Source: an uncultured Pseudomonadales bacterium
GTDB lineage: Bacteria; Pseudomonadota; Gammaproteobacteria; Pseudomonadales; Azotimanducaceae
Assembly (NCBI GenBank): GCA_958296295.1
Contig: OY282460.1
Span: 3,828,291 to 3,892,290 of the forward strand
Reading direction: 5' to 3'
Length of the DNA stretch: 64,000 nucleotides
Below the pieces are notes generated by a model. It saw only the letters and a program-made list of their open reading frames with translations, did not search any database and was not told the DNA's origin. This document shows positions 62,876 to 64,000 of this stretch, in pieces. The position numbers were made by a program, and so were the translations under genes. How positions within the stretch are numbered: position 1 is the first letter of the stretch; every line of letters starts with the position of its first letter.

Positions 62876-62987
62876 CTGACGCCACGCGACGCGAGCGGCA
62901 GCGCGCACTGACGAATGCCCCCAAGTGCATTTGATGTGCTCATAAACGGCAAGTCTATGCCAAGGCAATGTTGGAGGCAATCAATCG

Positions 62988-63163
62988 GGGTGTGCGACGT
63001 TTTTGTGCGCCAGCCGTCAAGCGGCCAGTGGCGGCTTGTGGCGATGGTGCCAGAAGTCGTCGTACCGTTCGCTGCGGGCGCGGGAACGTAGCGTACCCGG
63101 GAGTCGCGGTGACCCCCCAAACCCTGCTCGCAGCCCGCCCGCGCACAAAAAAGTCGCACACGC
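62988..63163. mobile_element. 176-bp non-autonomous derivative of the ISKra4-like element
   Basis: The ends match those of the IS at 28828-30365: GGGTGTGCGACGTTTTTGTG at the left and GTCGCACACGC at the right. A 9-bp direct repeat AATCAATCG flanks it at 62979-62987 and 63164-63172. The left half copies the right end of the IS (complement of the transposase 3' end, still readable as RYDDFW), the right half copies its left end, and the middle is deleted. It is a MITE-like element mobilised in trans. It fills the gap between the SAP-Hsp70 gene and idi, with no gene of its own. Confidence 0.85.
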
Positions 63164-63209
63164 AATCAATCGCTGTGTCGACTAGGCATAAGGCCCCACT
63201 CGGTGATCG

Positions 63210-63794
63210 TCAGCCCTCGCGCGCCGTCGTGGCAACTTGCGGGAGTCCGGCAAGTTCCCGGCGCAACCGCGGCCACTCCAGCCTCAACCACGGCGTGAAA
63301 CGATCCGGCACTTGGCCGATCTCGTCGTCTAAGACAGCGGGCGGGGTCCAGCGCCACTCCGCCACTTCCGTGGTGTTGACGCGAGGTTCGCCATCGCTGC
63401 GGCCAACGTAAACCGAGCAAAGTTCGTGCTCGGCGCCAACATCGCCGAACCTAGCGTGGTACTCGAACTTGAACAGGAACTCGGCGGACACTTTCAGTCC
63501 GAGCTCGTCCCAAGCGCGACGCCGCACGGCTGCGTCCGTGTTCTCGCCGGTGCGCGGGTGCGAACAACAGCTGTTCGACCAGTAGCCCGGCCACAGGCGC
63601 TTATCCGCGTGGCGGCGCTGCAACAACGTCTCGCCGGCGGCGTTGAAGACGAACAGTGAAAACGCCCGATGCAGCACGCCCCCGCCGTCGTGGCAGGCGG
63701 ACTTGGCGAGCGAACCAACTTCCTCATCGTCCCGGTTCACAAGGATGAGGGATTCGTTCTCGCTGGAGACGATTCGCGCGTGGGGGGCGGTCAT
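63210..63794 (-). CDS. idi: isopentenyl-diphosphate delta-isomerase, type 1
   Basis: This Nudix-fold enzyme interconverts isopentenyl and dimethylallyl diphosphate for isoprenoid synthesis. The 194-residue protein has GGGVLHRAFSLFVFN, LLQRRHADKRLWPGYWSNS followed by CCSHPRTGE (catalytic Cys and metal His), RAWDELGL and FGDVGAEHELCSVYVG with the catalytic Glu. The start at 63794 (MTAPHARIV) is preferred over GTG at 63818. Many gammaproteobacteria lack idi when they use the MEP pathway only. Confidence 0.93.
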   Translation of the reverse strand: MTAPHARIVSSENESLILVNRDDEEVGSLAKSACHDGGGVLHRAFSLFVFNAAGETLLQRRHADKRLWPGYWSNSCCSHPRTGENTDAAVRRRAWDELGLKVSAEFLFKFEYHARFGDVGAEHELCSVYVGRSDGEPRVNTTEVAEWRWTPPAVLDDEIGQVPDRFTPWLRLEWPRLRRELAGLPQVATTAREG

Positions 63795-63837
63795 GGGCGG
63801 CAAGTCTAGCAGCGTCACCTTGAGCGTGATTTTTCTT

Positions 63838-63930
63838 ATGCGCGAGCCGTCAGGCGGCCAGCGGCGGCGGCTTGCGCCGATGGCGCCAGCAGTCGTCTTA
63901 CCGTTCGCTGGGGACGCGGGAATGCAAACA
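63838..63930 (-). pseudogene. diverged 3' end of an ISKra4-like transposase
   Basis: Read on the minus strand, GAACGG-TAA-GACGAC is followed by TGCTGGCGCCATCGGCGC and an end CTGGCCGCCTGA, which aligns with the C-terminus of the transposase at 28933-30336 (ERYDDFWRRRRKPP). The Tyr codon TAC has become a TAA stop. The inverted-repeat end beyond it, TTATGCGCGAGCCGTC, is recognisable but diverged. The rest of the element would lie beyond the window. Confidence 0.6.
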
Positions 63931-64000
63931 GCCGCCCCGGAGTGACGCCGCCGCCGCGTTGACGGGTCGTCTTACCGTTCGCTGGGGACGCGGGAATGCA
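63892..64000. repeat. 35-bp direct repeat at the right window edge
   Basis: The 35 bases starting GTCGTCTTACCGTTCGCTGG occur identically at 63892-63926 (first base excepted as the flank) and at 63966-64000. The second copy runs to the end of the window and may continue. They are fragments of the 3' end of the ISKra4-like transposase, so the edge of the window contains at least two partial, tandem IS ends. The 39 bp between them contain no gene. Confidence 0.75.

Overview
The window is GC-rich bacterial chromosome, most probably from a gammaproteobacterium. The evidence is gene order: coaBC, a phosphomannomutase gene (algC-like), argB and slmA run in one direction with radC divergent from coaBC, and mutY-yggX is followed at a distance by tRNA-Phe. 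SlmA, YggX and YciB are themselves typical of this class. dut, which usually sits between coaBC and algC in relatives, is absent. Several genes belong to families common in uncultured marine or host-associated lineages (LLM and DDN-like flavin/F420 proteins, a CaiB CoA-transferase, ferritin-like diiron proteins). No 16S gene is present, so placement below class is inference.

Region 1 (1-13.8 kb) is a defence island on the minus strand, visibly less GC-rich than its surroundings. It has a vapBC pair, an orphan DUF433 fragment, and then, in transcription order from 13247 down to 1133, a SIR2-domain NADase, a HerA-type ATPase, a small KTSC-domain protein, a very large N6-adenine methyltransferase and a nuclease-NACHT STAND ATPase. 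The first three genes overlap and the rest are spaced by only tens of bases, so the five look like one transcription unit. Behind the SIR2 gene lies a scar: a truncated vapC joined to a diverged copy of a piece of the methyltransferase gene, beside an intact AbrB-type antitoxin.

Region 2 (13.9-43.4 kb) is mostly core chromosome: clpB with a candidate heat-shock promoter, slmA, argB, algC, coaBC, an IS4-like element with 9-bp target duplications, radC with a frameshifted 5' end, mutY, yggX, a 9-bp minisatellite, a MOSC protein, an ISKra4-like element with 9-bp target duplications, tRNA-Phe, xylB, pnuC, a prolyl-oligopeptidase lipoprotein, a PiT-like transporter, a ribokinase-like kinase, heme o synthase, a PH-domain membrane protein pair and a DraRnl-type RNA ligase.

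Region 3 (43.4-45.1 kb) is a small AT-richer insertion: an ISAs1 transposase remnant, a strong stem-loop, and a run of small genes including a SLATT-like two-helix membrane protein. Region 4 (45.2-58.8 kb) returns to core-like genes: mgtE, an LLM oxidoreductase with a 2-hydroxyacid dehydrogenase, an Nramp-like transporter, rubredoxin, yciB, a thioesterase, a Nudix hydrolase, two tandem ferritin-like diiron paralogues (the second without its EXXH glutamates), two SCP2-like proteins, a zinc-ribbon protein, a sodium/solute symporter and a CaiB-family CoA-transferase.

Region 5 (58.9-64 kb) is a second accessory patch: a decapitated NERD-domain gene joined to a transposase remnant, an unrecognised 478-aa protein convergent and overlapping with a SAP-Hsp70 fusion, a 176-bp non-autonomous derivative of the ISKra4-like element, idi, and another diverged end of the same IS family at the window edge.
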